In this document: in pieces, positions 27,089 through 36,019 of the stretch | How positions within the stretch are numbered: the first letter of the stretch is position 1 | Layout of the letters: each line of letters begins with the position of its first letter | Source: Aminipila terrae | GTDB taxonomy: Bacteria; Bacillota; Clostridia; Peptostreptococcales; Anaerovoracaceae | Assembly (NCBI RefSeq): GCF_010120715.1 | Contig: NZ_CP047591.1 | Span: forward strand, 372,001-436,000 | Length of the DNA: 64,000 nt | Direction: 5' to 3' | Position numbers and translations under genes: made by a program | The notes under the pieces: generated by a model | Databases searched by the model: none | What the model saw: only the letters and a program-made list of their open reading frames with translations | Told to the model about the DNA's origin: nothing

Positions 27089-28960
27089 TTATCTGCCTGA
27101 TCTGCGTCTTTCCAGTTCATTTAAAATCTTTTTCCTAAGTCTGATATCATCTGGAACAACTTCAACTAATTCATCATTGTTAACGAACTCCAAAGCCTCT
27201 TCAAGTGTAAAAGTTCTTGGTGGTGAAAGCTTAATTGCATCATCATTTCCTGAAGCACGCATATTGGTTGCTTTCTTTGCCTTGCAAGGATTTACAATCA
27301 TATCATCATTTCTGCTGTTCATACCAATAATCATACCTTCATAAACCTTAACGCCCGGTTCTATAAACATCTGAACTCTTTCCTGAATGCTGAAAAGGGC
27401 ATAACCTGTAGATACTCCCTCTTCCTGAGCTATGGCAACACCGTTTGCTCTTTGAGGTATTTCCCCTTTATATTCATCGAAACTATCAAAACGTCTGACC
27501 ATCGTTCCTTCACCATGAGTATCATTGATGAATTCACTTCTGTATCCCAGCAAACCTCTGGTTGGTACAAGATATACAAGCTTTGAATATCCGTTATCCC
27601 CAGACATTTCTTTCATAATACCTTTTCGAACATTCAACTTTGAAATAACACTTCCAGAATATTCATCTGGAACAGAAATTACAACCTCTTCAATAGGTTC
27701 TACCTTTTTACCGTGTTCATTTTTGTGCATAATAACTTCAGGTTTAGATACAGCTAATTCATAGCCTTCACGTCTCATATTTTCAATCAAGATGGAAAGA
27801 TGAAGTTCTCCACGCCCTGAAACCTTAAACACGTCCGTTGAATCTGTTTCTTCAACCACAAGTCCCACATTTACCTCAAGTTCTTTTGCTAATCTTTCCT
27901 TTATATGCCTTGAAGTTACAAATTTCCCAACCTTTCCTGCAAATGGTGATTTATTTACCATAAAATTCATGGATAGGGTTGGCTCTTCTATATGAATCAT
28001 TTCCATAGGCTGCGGATTTGAACTGTCACAAATAGTCTCACCAATAGAAATATCTGAAATACCGGCTATAACAACAATATCTCCACACTCCGCTTCATCA
28101 ACTGGAGTCCTCTTAAGACCTCTGTATACAAATACCTGATTGATTTTTCTTGAAACAATACTTCCGTCTGCTTTGGCTACTGCTACAGTTTGTCCAGTCT
28201 TAATTCTGCCCTTTGTCACACGGCCAATTCCAAGTCTTCCAATATAATCATCATAACCTAAGGAAGAAATCTGCATCTGCAAAGGTTCTTCTGTCAGGTC
28301 TGGGTACGCTTCAACATGTTTGATTATTGTTTCAAATAATGGAGTGATGTCTCTGCCTTTGTCACCCTGTGTATGCTTATCTAATTTTTTATCTCCAGTT
28401 TCCACTTCAACATCTGCAACATCAGCAGGATCATATACTACGATACCCTGTCTTGCTATACCATACAAAATAGGGAAGTCCAGCTGTTTGTCGTTGGCAT
28501 TTAAATCCATAAAGAGTTCATAAACCTCGTCCACTACCTCTTCAATTCTGGCATCCTTCTTATCAATCTTATTGATTAATAAAATTGGATTTAATCCCTG
28601 TTCCAGAGATTTATTTAATACAAATCTTGTCTGCGGCATAGGGCCTTCACTGGAATCTACAAGTAATATTACAGTATCTACTGTTTTCATAATTCTTTCA
28701 ACTTCGGAGGAAAAGTCTGCATGTCCTGGTGTGTCAACGATGTTAATTTTAACGTCATCATGCATAACAGAGCAGTTCTTGGAATAAATAGTAATTCCTC
28801 TTTCTCTCTCTATATCATCGCTGTCCATAATACATTCCACAACTTCTTCGTTTGCACGAAAAACGCCGCTCTGATTTAAAAATGCATCTACCAGAGTAGA
28901 TTTTCCTGCGTCAACGTGGGCTATAACAGCTATGTTGACTATCTTTTGTTTGTTTGCCAT
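27089..28960 (-). CDS. typA: Ribosome-associated translational GTPase TypA/BipA
   Basis: About 623 residues from the ATG at 28960 (ANKQKIVNIAVIAHVDAGKS; TAGGAT upstream), preferred over an in-frame start ten codons earlier. The GTPase domain has the P-loop AHVDAGKST, switch motif ERERGITI, DTPGHADFSSEVER and NKIDKKDAR. It continues with the EF-G-like domain II and domains III and V, and the BipA-specific C-terminal domain (GLLGYRSEFINDTHGEGTM, then NGVAIAQEEGVSTGYAL). BipA binds 70S ribosomes in an EF-G-like manner and helps 50S assembly and stress adaptation. It is monocistronic, with a structured leader upstream and a terminator downstream. Confidence 0.95.
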   Translation of the reverse strand: MANKQKIVNIAVIAHVDAGKSTLVDAFLNQSGVFRANEEVVECIMDSDDIERERGITIYSKNCSVMHDDVKINIVDTPGHADFSSEVERIMKTVDTVILLVDSSEGPMPQTRFVLNKSLEQGLNPILLINKIDKKDARIEEVVDEVYELFMDLNANDKQLDFPILYGIARQGIVVYDPADVADVEVETGDKKLDKHTQGDKGRDITPLFETIIKHVEAYPDLTEEPLQMQISSLGYDDYIGRLGIGRVTKGRIKTGQTVAVAKADGSIVSRKINQVFVYRGLKRTPVDEAECGDIVVIAGISDISIGETICDSSNPQPMEMIHIEEPTLSMNFMVNKSPFAGKVGKFVTSRHIKERLAKELEVNVGLVVEETDSTDVFKVSGRGELHLSILIENMRREGYELAVSKPEVIMHKNEHGKKVEPIEEVVISVPDEYSGSVISKLNVRKGIMKEMSGDNGYSKLVYLVPTRGLLGYRSEFINDTHGEGTMVRRFDSFDEYKGEIPQRANGVAIAQEEGVSTGYALFSIQERVQMFIEPGVKVYEGMIIGMNSRNDDMIVNPCKAKKATNMRASGNDDAIKLSPPRTFTLEEALEFVNNDELVEVVPDDIRLRKKILNELERRRSGR

Positions 28961-28989
28961 AATTAATCCTACTTTCTTTTCTCTATACA

Positions 28990-29070
28990 ACTTTATTTAT
29001 TATAAAAGGAACTGACGTATTCAGTTCCACCTTTTACATAAAATGTAGGTGTTCGCACCCCAACCTTATT
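28990..29070 (-). promoter_or_regulatory. Structured typA leader with tandem hairpins
   Basis: Between the upstream methyltransferase terminator and typA the minus strand carries GGTG-CGAA-CACC (about 29047-29058), a tetraloop stem. It then has GGAACTGA-ATACG-TCAGTTCC followed by TTTTATAATA. The second hairpin is terminator-like and lies about 45 bases before the typA start, so it could attenuate typA. It resembles no riboswitch class I can name, and the T-box specifier stem is absent. Confidence 0.4.
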
Positions 29071-29106
29071 ATTATATCACAATTAAAAACAATTTCAATC
29101 ATTATC

Positions 29107-29136
29107 TAACAAAAATAACGGTATTAAAACCGTTAT
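29107..29136 (-). terminator. Terminator of the methyltransferase gene
   Basis: AAATAACGGT and ACCGTTATTT arms around a six-base loop, followed on the minus strand by TTTGTT. The upstream arm overlaps the stop codon of the methyltransferase gene. Confidence 0.8.
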
Positions 29137-30299
29137 TTACATTCCATTCTGTCAATGGCAGGGTTCACTTTATAGTAATCTCTTAAATCCTCATATTCTT
29201 TCAGGGCCTTTTTCATAGAAGAGGTCTTTTCTGAATAATTTCCTTTAACCGCACGGATCATAATGTTTTTGGAAGTATGTTCCAGGCTGGTAAATTCAAT
29301 CATGGATACATCATATCCACAAGCCTCCAGCTTTAGTCCTCTGAGACCATCTGTGAGTAATTCTGTAAAACGATCTTTTAAAATGCCATGTTTATACATA
29401 GGCTGATGCAATTCACTTTTAATCTGACTGAACAGTTCATGCTGGCAGCAGGGAACGGAAAGAATGACTTTTGATTTCCAGTTAACTGCGTTTATCAGCG
29501 CATAATCTGTTGCCGTGTCGCAGGCATGCAGTGTAACCACCATATCTGCATGGTCACTGGTATAATCTGCAATATCTCCCCTAAGAAACTTAAGTTCTTG
29601 ATAGCCAAGTTCTCCGGCTGTCTTGTTGCAGAACTCTATAACATCTGCTTTTAAATCCAGCCCTATGATTTCAACGTTTCGATTTTTCAGCACTTTAAGA
29701 TAATAATATAAAGCAAAGGTCAGATACGACTTTCCACAGCCAAAATCAATAACTTTTAAAGGCTTTTCCCTATTTTCCGGCAGATATGCCATAACATCTT
29801 CAACGATTTCCAGATACCTGTTTATCTGGCGAAATTTTGCATAATGTTTCTGGAATACTTTCCCATCCTCTCCCATAACCCCCAGCTTAATTAAAAATGC
29901 ACAAGGATTTTTGTCTGGAATGATATACTTTTTCTCTTTATTATGCTCTAAATTTATTATTTGTCTTTTATCAGTGTGCTTTCTTATTATTTTAGGGTTC
30001 TCTGGTTTTGCCGCCAAAACCTGGATATCCTCAAAAACAGTCTGTACATTCATTTGCTTAAATTCTTCTGTAATTAAGTTCTCACATAACCCAATCACTT
30101 TTTCTTCTATCAAATTTTCATGAGTTACCTTCTTTTCAAAATGATACTCTACCTGATATACCCTTTTCTCCTGAAGGATGATTGGCCTTATTGTAACCTT
30201 TTTACAAGGATTAGATTTTTTCCTTACACTTCCAAATATCACCTTAAGCAGATTATCCTCATTAAATATTTCTTTAAGCAGCTTAATAAGCTTGTCCAT
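29133..30299 (-). CDS. Class I SAM-dependent methyltransferase (Methyltransf_32-like)
   Basis: 388 residues. The Rossmann methyltransferase core occupies about 160-290, with motif I VIDFGCGKSYLTFALYYYL, the acidic motif II IEIIGLDLKAD-like segment (EIIGLDLKADVIEFCNK), and a downstream VTLHACDTATDYALINAV followed by VPCCQHELF. HACDTATD and the CCQH block are typical of a conserved methyltransferase group related to eukaryotic METTL25-type proteins. The N-terminal ~150 residues form a separate domain (KVTIRPIILQEKRVYQVEYH) seen in the same group. The substrate is unknown; RNA is a fair guess. It has its own terminator. Confidence 0.75.
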   Translation of the reverse strand: MDKLIKLLKEIFNEDNLLKVIFGSVRKKSNPCKKVTIRPIILQEKRVYQVEYHFEKKVTHENLIEEKVIGLCENLITEEFKQMNVQTVFEDIQVLAAKPENPKIIRKHTDKRQIINLEHNKEKKYIIPDKNPCAFLIKLGVMGEDGKVFQKHYAKFRQINRYLEIVEDVMAYLPENREKPLKVIDFGCGKSYLTFALYYYLKVLKNRNVEIIGLDLKADVIEFCNKTAGELGYQELKFLRGDIADYTSDHADMVVTLHACDTATDYALINAVNWKSKVILSVPCCQHELFSQIKSELHQPMYKHGILKDRFTELLTDGLRGLKLEACGYDVSMIEFTSLEHTSKNIMIRAVKGNYSEKTSSMKKALKEYEDLRDYYKVNPAIDRMECK

Positions 30300-30399
30300 T
30301 ATACACCACTTTCCTTAATCTTATTGTATGTGTTTAAATTCAAAATAATATTATACCAAAAAATTTTATAACCGCCAATAGATTTGACGGTTATTGCTG

Positions 30400-30957
30400 T
30401 TAAAATGGATCTACAAATGGCATTCCAAAATACTCGGTTAAAGAAAATGCCAGATTTTCTGCAATTGCTTCAATATTTGTTGCAATCCAGTTGGCATCTT
30501 CATAATTGTCATGATATGCCAGCTCAATCAAAATCGATGTAGCTCTGGTTCTTCTCAGTTCTGCAAGAGTAGTATTTGGAATTGTAGTCACTAAATCTGG
30601 ATTTGGGTAAATTGCCATAAGATTTTTGGCAAATATATCAGCCGCCTTTTCGCCAGCCATACTAAATGCATAATAATATATGTCCGGTCCTTGAAGCATT
30701 CCTGCTAAATTCTCGGGTGCAGCGTTTGAGTGAAGGGCTAAATGTAAATCGTATTCTCCTGCATTGGACTGCTCAATGACCTGGGCCAGAGAATCATTTG
30801 GATTATTACGGTTGAAGGAAATATTATTTGCCCTCAGATAAGGTACCATGGCATCAACGATAAGGTTCATGTAATATTCTTCACTCCCACCAATAATATA
30901 TTCATTATAATCCTGAACGGAAGGGCTCAAATAAACACTTGGCATTGTTGTATCCAT
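30400..30957 (-). CDS. N-acetylmuramoyl-L-alanine amidase (Amidase_3)
   Basis: About 185 residues from the ATG at 30957, which has TTAGGAGGATAT immediately upstream; an in-frame ATG seven codons earlier lacks this. The domain covers nearly the whole protein: VYLSPSVQDYNEYIIGGSEE holds the first metal-site region (the glutamate of SEEYY), LHLALHSNAAPE the second His, and TSILIELAYHDNYEDANWI the catalytic Glu region. No signal peptide or wall-binding domain is seen. This fits a group of clostridial amidases possibly released by lysis or acting in sporulation. It cleaves the bond between MurNAc and the stem peptide. Confidence 0.85.
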   Translation of the reverse strand: MDTTMPSVYLSPSVQDYNEYIIGGSEEYYMNLIVDAMVPYLRANNISFNRNNPNDSLAQVIEQSNAGEYDLHLALHSNAAPENLAGMLQGPDIYYYAFSMAGEKAADIFAKNLMAIYPNPDLVTTIPNTTLAELRRTRATSILIELAYHDNYEDANWIATNIEAIAENLAFSLTEYFGMPFVDPF

Positions 30958-31078
30958 ATATCCTCCTAACTTATGCAAATCTGCATAACTATCAATATAT
31001 ATATCATATATATGCCAAACCTATTTGTTATGTACCTGAAGCTTCATTATTGTTTACCAGCCAGAGATAAAATGCAGT

Positions 31079-31755
31079 CTATATATCCTCAATCTGCCAG
31101 TCTACAGGTTCTATACCATTAGTTGAAAGGAACTCATTGGCTTTGCTAAAATGTCTGCATCCAAAGAAACCACGATAAGCAGACAGCGGACTGGGATGAG
31201 GTGCTTCCAGAATCAAATGTTTAGGATTAGTCAGCATTTTTTTCTTGGATTGTGCCGGCCTCCCCCACAGAAAATAAACAACGGGCCTGTCCTGCCCATT
31301 TACTGCACTGATAACAGCATCCGTAAACTGTTCCCATCCCTGACCCTGATGAGAATTTGCCTGATGTGCCCTTACCGTCAGAACAGTATTCAATAGCAGA
31401 ACCCCCTGATCCGCCCATTTTTTCAGATATCCGTTATTTGGTATTCTGCAGCCAAGGTCCTCATGCAGCTCCTGATAAATATTTACAAGAGAAGGAGGTA
31501 TTTCTTTCTGACTGGGAGGAACCGCAAAGCTTGTGCCAATTGCCTGGTTTTCATTGTGATAGGGATCCTGTCCAATAAGCAGTACCTTGACATTTTCTAG
31601 GGGGTAAAGTGAAATGCATTAAAAATGTCATCTGCTGCTGGATAAATTCTTCTGGTTTTATATTCCTTTATTAAAAACTGGCGTAACTGTAAATAATATG
31701 GTTTCTCAAATTCATTACCAATTACATCAAGCCAGTCGTTACTAATCTTTGGCAT
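31079..31755 (-). CDS. ung: Uracil-DNA glycosylase, frameshifted
   Basis: Reconstructs to 225 residues, the normal family length. ATG at 31755 (TTGGAG upstream) reads PKISNDWLDVIGNEFEKPYY. At a C5 run (31600-31604 on the plus strand G5) one missing base turns the codon for Leu into a stop. In the next frame the active-site block VLLIGQDPYHNENQAIGTSF appears, with the catalytic Asp and Tyr. Further on come LLLNTVLTVRAHQANSHQGQ and the DNA-binding HPSPLSAYRGFFGCRHF. It removes uracil from DNA as the first step of base-excision repair. It is divergent from the DUF6873 gene. Confidence 0.9.
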
Positions 31756-31813
31756 GATTATTTCTCCAATCTATATAAATTATAACTTTAATTTATTATA
31801 CCATTTTGTTTTA

Positions 31814-31822
31814 TGTTATAAT
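31814..31822 (+). promoter_or_regulatory. Extended -10 promoter for the DUF6873/radical SAM genes
   Basis: TGTTATAAT at 31814-31822 is a TGn-extended perfect -10 hexamer about 95 bases before the first ATG. No good -35 is present at the right spacing, which extended -10 promoters can do without. Confidence 0.5.
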
Positions 31823-31917
31823 AGTACAAACATGAATGCTAAAAGTCATAAACAGGTCATGTGCTTGAGATTCATGTTAAATTGAAAGTTTATTATATTA
31901 TTAAGGATAGAAACTAT

Positions 31918-32640
31918 ATGAGTATTATCTATATATCAGAAAATGCCCACGAAATACTTTTGGACTATCTTCAGAATTCAGGGCACAAACTGGTTTTCAT
32001 AAAAGACACAGGTTTAGTATATCCGGAAGTGGCTGCACATGCAGATATTTATATGTGCAAATTAGGTGCAGAACCGGAATCCCCTGTTTTCCATGCTGGG
32101 CCCCCATCACAGTCAGGTCTGGGTTATCAATATCCGGAAAATGTGAAATATAATGGGGTTTGTATGGGAAATTATTTTATTCATAATTTAAAATATACAT
32201 CTCCAACTCTGCTGGAACAAATAAAGCATTCAGGTTTCCGGCCAATACAGGTCAGTCAGGGCTATACAAAATGCAATATGGTGGTTGTTAATCCCTTTTC
32301 TGCTATTACTTCTGATGAAGGAATCTATAAAAGTGTAAACCATTATTTTGATACTTCAGAATTCCTGTCTCGCCAATCTGCACCAGGTTCCTGGGCCGAC
32401 AAACTTAATCTCCTTCTTGTCAGACAAGGTCATGTAAAACTGGGCAGGTTTCCCTATGGATTTCTAGGGGGAGCTTCCGGCAGAGTAGGAAATGAAATAC
32501 TCTTTAATGGAAATTTAGAGGCACATCCTGATTTTGAAATAATCTCAGAATTTATAGAATCCCAAAATCTGAAAATAAAGTACTTTGAAGAATATCCTCT
32601 TGAAGATATCGGATCAATCATTGAATGGAGAGATAAATGA
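31918..32640 (+). CDS. DUF6873-family protein (GME fold)
   Basis: About 240 residues. I start at ATG 31918, which has AAGGATAG nine bases upstream, rather than at the GTG at 31861. Conserved-looking blocks are HADIYMCKLGAEPESPVFHA, NVKYNGVCMGNYFIHNLKYT, SQGYTKCNMVVVNPFSAITS and RFPYGFLGGASGRVGNEILF. The layout (a Cys after a Gly-Tyr-Thr-Lys stretch, late GGASG) is that of a clostridial family with a guanidino-modifying-enzyme-like fold and no assigned reaction. The stop overlaps the next gene's start as ATGA, indicating translational coupling with the radical SAM protein. Confidence 0.6.
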   Translation: MSIIYISENAHEILLDYLQNSGHKLVFIKDTGLVYPEVAAHADIYMCKLGAEPESPVFHAGPPSQSGLGYQYPENVKYNGVCMGNYFIHNLKYTSPTLLEQIKHSGFRPIQVSQGYTKCNMVVVNPFSAITSDEGIYKSVNHYFDTSEFLSRQSAPGSWADKLNLLLVRQGHVKLGRFPYGFLGGASGRVGNEILFNGNLEAHPDFEIISEFIESQNLKIKYFEEYPLEDIGSIIEWRDK

Positions 32641-33689
32641 AAAAACACGCAATCATACCTATTTTTATCCCACATGAAGGGTGTCCCAATGACTGTGTCT
32701 TCTGTAACCAGAAAAAAATCACTGCAAGGCAGAAACCCGTTCACCCAGAAGATGTAAAAAATATTATAGAACAATATCTGACTACATTAACGGGACGAGG
32801 TCTTGAAACAATTGAAGTTGCCTTTTTCGGAGGCAGTTTTACAGGAATACCCCTTCTGGAGCAGAGTGCCTATTTAGCTGTTGCAAAGCAATTTAAGGAT
32901 AATGGATTCATTGATAAGATTCATCTTTCTACCCGGCCAGATTATATAAATGAGGAAATTCTGGACAATCTAAAGTATTATGATACAGATATCATAGAAC
33001 TTGGTGTTCAATCTTTTGACGATTCAGTGCTCAAAGCATCAAACCGTGGTCATAACAGTGAAATAGTCTATTCAAGCTGTGAGTTGATAAAATCATACGG
33101 TTTCCAGCTGGGAATCCAGTTAATGATTGGTCTTCCCGGAGATACGCATGAAAAGTCCCTTTACTCAGCCAGAGAAACTGTGAAAATAGGGCCATCCATT
33201 GCACGCCTTTATCCAACTATAATCATTGATGACACAGAACTTCTGGCTATGTACAGGCAGGGAGCCTATCAGCCCCTTTCTCAACAGGAAGCCGTTTTTA
33301 CCACGAAAGAAATGTATAAAATATTAAACACGGCAGGAATAAATATCATTCGGGTAGGTCTTAAAAGTACGGATATTATCAGCGAAAACGGGGCCATTAC
33401 GGGAGATACCTACCATCCCGCATTCAGACAGCTGGTGGAAGCAGAGATTGCCAAGGAAGTCCTTGAAGATAAATTAGTAAAGCTTTTATCTTCTTCTGAG
33501 CAATACTGCAGCAAATCTACAATGGAAAAGCAACACTTCACCTTTGAAAGTAATTCCAGATGCTTTTCAAACATGATTGGTAATAAACGCAGCAATAAAG
33601 AATACTTTTCTAGAAAATATCCCAATTTACGAATCCGTTTTGCTGAAAATACTTTACTTGCGGACAACCATTATAATGTGTTAAAATAA
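32637..33689 (+). CDS. Radical SAM protein, Elp3-like (no acetyltransferase domain)
   Basis: 350 residues. The iron-sulphur cysteines are in HEGCPNDCVFCNQKKITARQ (C-x3-C-x2-C), the spacing typical of the radical SAM family. VAFFGGSFTGIPLLEQSAYL and IELGVQSFDDSVLKASNRGH match the Elp3/YhcC-type core, and QLMIGLPGDTHEKSLYSARE is the next conserved block. Full Elp3 has a C-terminal acetyltransferase; here only ~100 residues follow the core, so tRNA-uridine carboxymethylation like that of Elp3 is not implied. The gene overlaps the DUF6873 gene by four bases (ATGA). Confidence 0.8.
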   Translation: MKKHAIIPIFIPHEGCPNDCVFCNQKKITARQKPVHPEDVKNIIEQYLTTLTGRGLETIEVAFFGGSFTGIPLLEQSAYLAVAKQFKDNGFIDKIHLSTRPDYINEEILDNLKYYDTDIIELGVQSFDDSVLKASNRGHNSEIVYSSCELIKSYGFQLGIQLMIGLPGDTHEKSLYSARETVKIGPSIARLYPTIIIDDTELLAMYRQGAYQPLSQQEAVFTTKEMYKILNTAGINIIRVGLKSTDIISENGAITGDTYHPAFRQLVEAEIAKEVLEDKLVKLLSSSEQYCSKSTMEKQHFTFESNSRCFSNMIGNKRSNKEYFSRKYPNLRIRFAENTLLADNHYNVLK

Positions 33690-33740
33690 TAAAATATTAT
33701 ATACAAATTTGTTAAAATTCACAATAGGAGGATTAAATAT

Positions 33741-34004
33741 ATGAAAGCAGTAGTAACAGTAATAGGGAAAGATATGGTTGGCATCCTGGCAAAAGTCAGC
33801 ACTACCTGTGCAGATGCCAATGCAAATGTACTGGAAGTAACCCAGTCCGTCCTTCAGGAATATTTTGCCATGATCATGCTCATTGATATATCAAAAATGA
33901 ACTGCGAATTAGATTCATTAAGAGAAAATCTGCAGAAAAATGTAACAGGCATGACCATTCACGTTATGCACGAAGATATTTTCAATTCAATGCACAGAAT
34001 TTAA
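33741..34004 (+). CDS. ACT-domain protein (UPF0237)
   Basis: 87 residues forming one ACT domain: KAVVTVIGKDMVGILAKVST at the start, then NANVLEVTQSVLQEYFAMIM. The family binds small ligands, usually amino acids, at ACT dimer interfaces. AGGAGG precedes the ATG. The UPF0210 gene follows 20 bases later; these two are almost always paired in Firmicutes, so they probably act together, but the process is not known. Confidence 0.88.
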   Translation: MKAVVTVIGKDMVGILAKVSTTCADANANVLEVTQSVLQEYFAMIMLIDISKMNCELDSLRENLQKNVTGMTIHVMHEDIFNSMHRI

Positions 34005-34024
34005 TTTATGGGGAGGAACATGTA

Positions 34025-35383
34025 ATGCTGAATATGACAGACATCATGGAAACCATCACCATGATACAGGATGAAAATCTGGACATTCGAACAATCACTA
34101 TGGGTATCTCACTGCTTGACTGTTGCGACAGTGATATTGATAAATCATGTGAAAAAGTATATAACAAGATTTATAATTATGCTAAGGATCTTGTAAAAAC
34201 AGGAGAAGATATCGAAAAGAAATATTGTATTCCAATTGTAAATAAAAGGATTTCAGTAACACCTATCGCCATGCTTGTGGGTGCATCCGGCGGAGATCCG
34301 GTAAAATACGCAAAAACGTTAGATAAAGTTGCAAAAGATGTAGGGGTCAACTTTATCGGTGGTTTTTCTGCTTTAGTCCACAAAGGTTTTTCTCCTGGGG
34401 ATAAAGAGCTCATCGAAGCCATTCCAAGAGCCCTTGCCGAAACAGACTTCGTTTGCTCTTCCATAAATATTGGTTCAACAAAAGCCGGAATAAACATGGA
34501 TGCTATTAAAATTATGGGTAATATAGTAAAAGCCACTGCAGAAGCAACAAAAGACAATCAATGTATTGGTGCTGCAAAACTTGTAGTCTTCTGCAATGCT
34601 CCCGAAGATAATCCTTTTATGGCTGGTGCCTTTCACGGTCCTGGAGAACCAGACTGTGTTCTAAATGTGGGAGTGTCAGGTCCGGGTGTGGTACGTGCAG
34701 CTCTTGCAAAAATGCCTGATGATGCAGATCTGACTGAAGTTGCTGATATGATAAAAAAGACTGCTTTTAAAATTACCCGAATGGGACAGCTTGTTGGTTC
34801 AGAAGCTTCAAAACGTCTTGGCGTACCTTTTGGTATTATTGATTTATCTCTTGCGCCAACTCCAGCTATCGGAGATTCTGTTGCTCATATATTAGAAGAA
34901 ATCGGACTGGAGCAATGTGGTACCCACGGAACTACTGCTGCTCTGGCAATGCTTAATGATGCAGTCAAAAAAGGTGGTGTAATGGCTTCCTCCAACGTAG
35001 GTGGTCTGTCTGGAGCGTTTATTCCGGTGACTGAAGATGCAGGCATGATTGACGCTGCCAGAGCCGGAAGCCTGACTATAGAAAAACTGGAAGCCATGAC
35101 CGCTGTGTGCTCTGTGGGCCTGGATATGATAGTAATTCCTGGGGATACCACTCCGGAAATAATCTCTGCTATTATCGCCGATGAAGCAGCCATAGGTATG
35201 GTAAACTCAAAAACTACTGCTGTAAGAGTGATCCCTGCTGTGGGATTAGCGGAAGGTGAAGAATTGGATTTTGGAGGTCTTTTAGGGAATGGTCCTGTTA
35301 TGAAACTTCATTCCAAATCTCCTGCTAAGATGATTAACAGAGGTGGAAGAATACCTGCCCCTCTTCAAAGTTTAAAAAATTAA
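34025..35383 (+). CDS. PFL family protein (UPF0210/DUF711)
   Basis: 452 residues, full family length. The start is ATG 34025 with GGGGAGG upstream. Recognisable blocks include LDIRTITMGISLLDCCDSDI, VNFIGGFSALVHKGFSPGD, DFVCSSINIGSTKAGINMDA, FGIIDLSLAPTPAIGDSVAH and GTHGTTAALAMLNDAVKKGG. The family has a fold related to pyruvate formate-lyase, but the glycyl-radical motif is not seen and no reaction is established. It is cotranscribed with the ACT-domain gene and closed by a strong terminator. Confidence 0.9.
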   Translation: MLNMTDIMETITMIQDENLDIRTITMGISLLDCCDSDIDKSCEKVYNKIYNYAKDLVKTGEDIEKKYCIPIVNKRISVTPIAMLVGASGGDPVKYAKTLDKVAKDVGVNFIGGFSALVHKGFSPGDKELIEAIPRALAETDFVCSSINIGSTKAGINMDAIKIMGNIVKATAEATKDNQCIGAAKLVVFCNAPEDNPFMAGAFHGPGEPDCVLNVGVSGPGVVRAALAKMPDDADLTEVADMIKKTAFKITRMGQLVGSEASKRLGVPFGIIDLSLAPTPAIGDSVAHILEEIGLEQCGTHGTTAALAMLNDAVKKGGVMASSNVGGLSGAFIPVTEDAGMIDAARAGSLTIEKLEAMTAVCSVGLDMIVIPGDTTPEIISAIIADEAAIGMVNSKTTAVRVIPAVGLAEGEELDFGGLLGNGPVMKLHSKSPAKMINRGGRIPAPLQSLKN

Positions 35384-35401
35384 AAATTCAAAATAAAAAT
35401 T

Positions 35402-35435
35402 AAAATGCTAAGGATAAAAATCCTTAGCATTTTTT
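35402..35435. terminator. Bidirectional terminator
   Basis: AAAATGCTAAGGAT (35402-35415), an AAAA loop and ATCCTTAGCATTTT (35420-35433) form a perfect 14-base stem with A and T tracts on the two sides. It serves the UPF0210 gene on the plus strand and the convergent zinc-ribbon gene on the minus strand. Confidence 0.9.
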
Positions 35436-35454
35436 AAAAAGTTAATTATTCAAG

Positions 35455-35664
35455 TTAACCCATAAGGAAGTCTAAAATATTCCATCCTGTGGAAGCGCCT
35501 GCCTTATATAACTCCGTATAGCCACACTGGGTGCAGCTAATTGTGATAAACTTCTTATTTTGTACATCAAATATTTTTGCGAAATTTCCTCCTGTGGCCT
35601 GAAACTGATCATGTTCATATTCGTGACATCCGCATTTAGGACATATGTATTGCTTTTTTTCCAT
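35455..35664 (-). CDS. Small zinc-ribbon nucleic-acid-binding protein
   Basis: 69 residues with two Cys pairs: YICPKCGCHEYEHDQFQATG carries the first C-x2-C (and a further Cys), and ISCTQCGYTELYK the second. This matches the COG3478-type predicted nucleic-acid-binding Zn-ribbon proteins. It would bind zinc and perhaps RNA or DNA; nothing more specific can be said. The gene stands alone and is convergent with the UPF0210 gene. Confidence 0.8.
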   Translation of the reverse strand: MEKKQYICPKCGCHEYEHDQFQATGGNFAKIFDVQNKKFITISCTQCGYTELYKAGASTGWNILDFLMG

Positions 35665-35782
35665 TATTAAATCCCCCTATATATTAATATTATCATATTC
35701 ATACTTACTAAATCATATTATCACATCATTCTTAAAGAATTATTAACACCAAGTTAAAATTACATGAACATACATAATATAA

Positions 35783-36019
35783 TTAAAAGCAGTCCCGCTC
35801 TGTACTTCCTACTATAATAGCTACTGTGTTTATAATGACTGCAAACAAAATTTTGCCTCTTTTTTGTGTAAAATACTTAACCAATTCTACAAAAAATATT
35901 TCCTCAGTTATTATTTTTTTGGCATTATGTAAACTTCCCTTTGTAAAATAAAGTCGTTTTCCACAACCTATAAATCCCAGATTTTTAAACAATTCGTCAC
36001 TTTTCCACATAGTTCGCAA
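35783..36019 (-). CDS. Doubtful small ORF, unknown
   Basis: A 78-codon frame with no ribosome binding site. Its likely ATG (36010) overlaps a DnaA-box-like sequence. The peptide (WKSDELFKNLGFIGCGKRLY and onward, with a hydrophobic ILFAVIINTVAIIVG near the end) matches no family I know. It may be chance or the remnant of a gene. Confidence 0.2.
   Translation of the reverse strand: MRTMWKSDELFKNLGFIGCGKRLYFTKGSLHNAKKIITEEIFFVELVKYFTQKRGKILFAVIINTVAIIVGSTERDCF

Noticed and set aside
28990..29070. T-box riboswitch upstream of typA
   Set aside because: The text AAGGTGGAACTG recalls a T-box antiterminator, but stem I with a specifier loop and the long conserved bulge are missing and typA is not an aminoacylation gene.
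31227..31418. 63-codon minus-strand ORF in ung
   Set aside because: Out-of-frame Gly/Ser-rich reading of the ung coding sequence.
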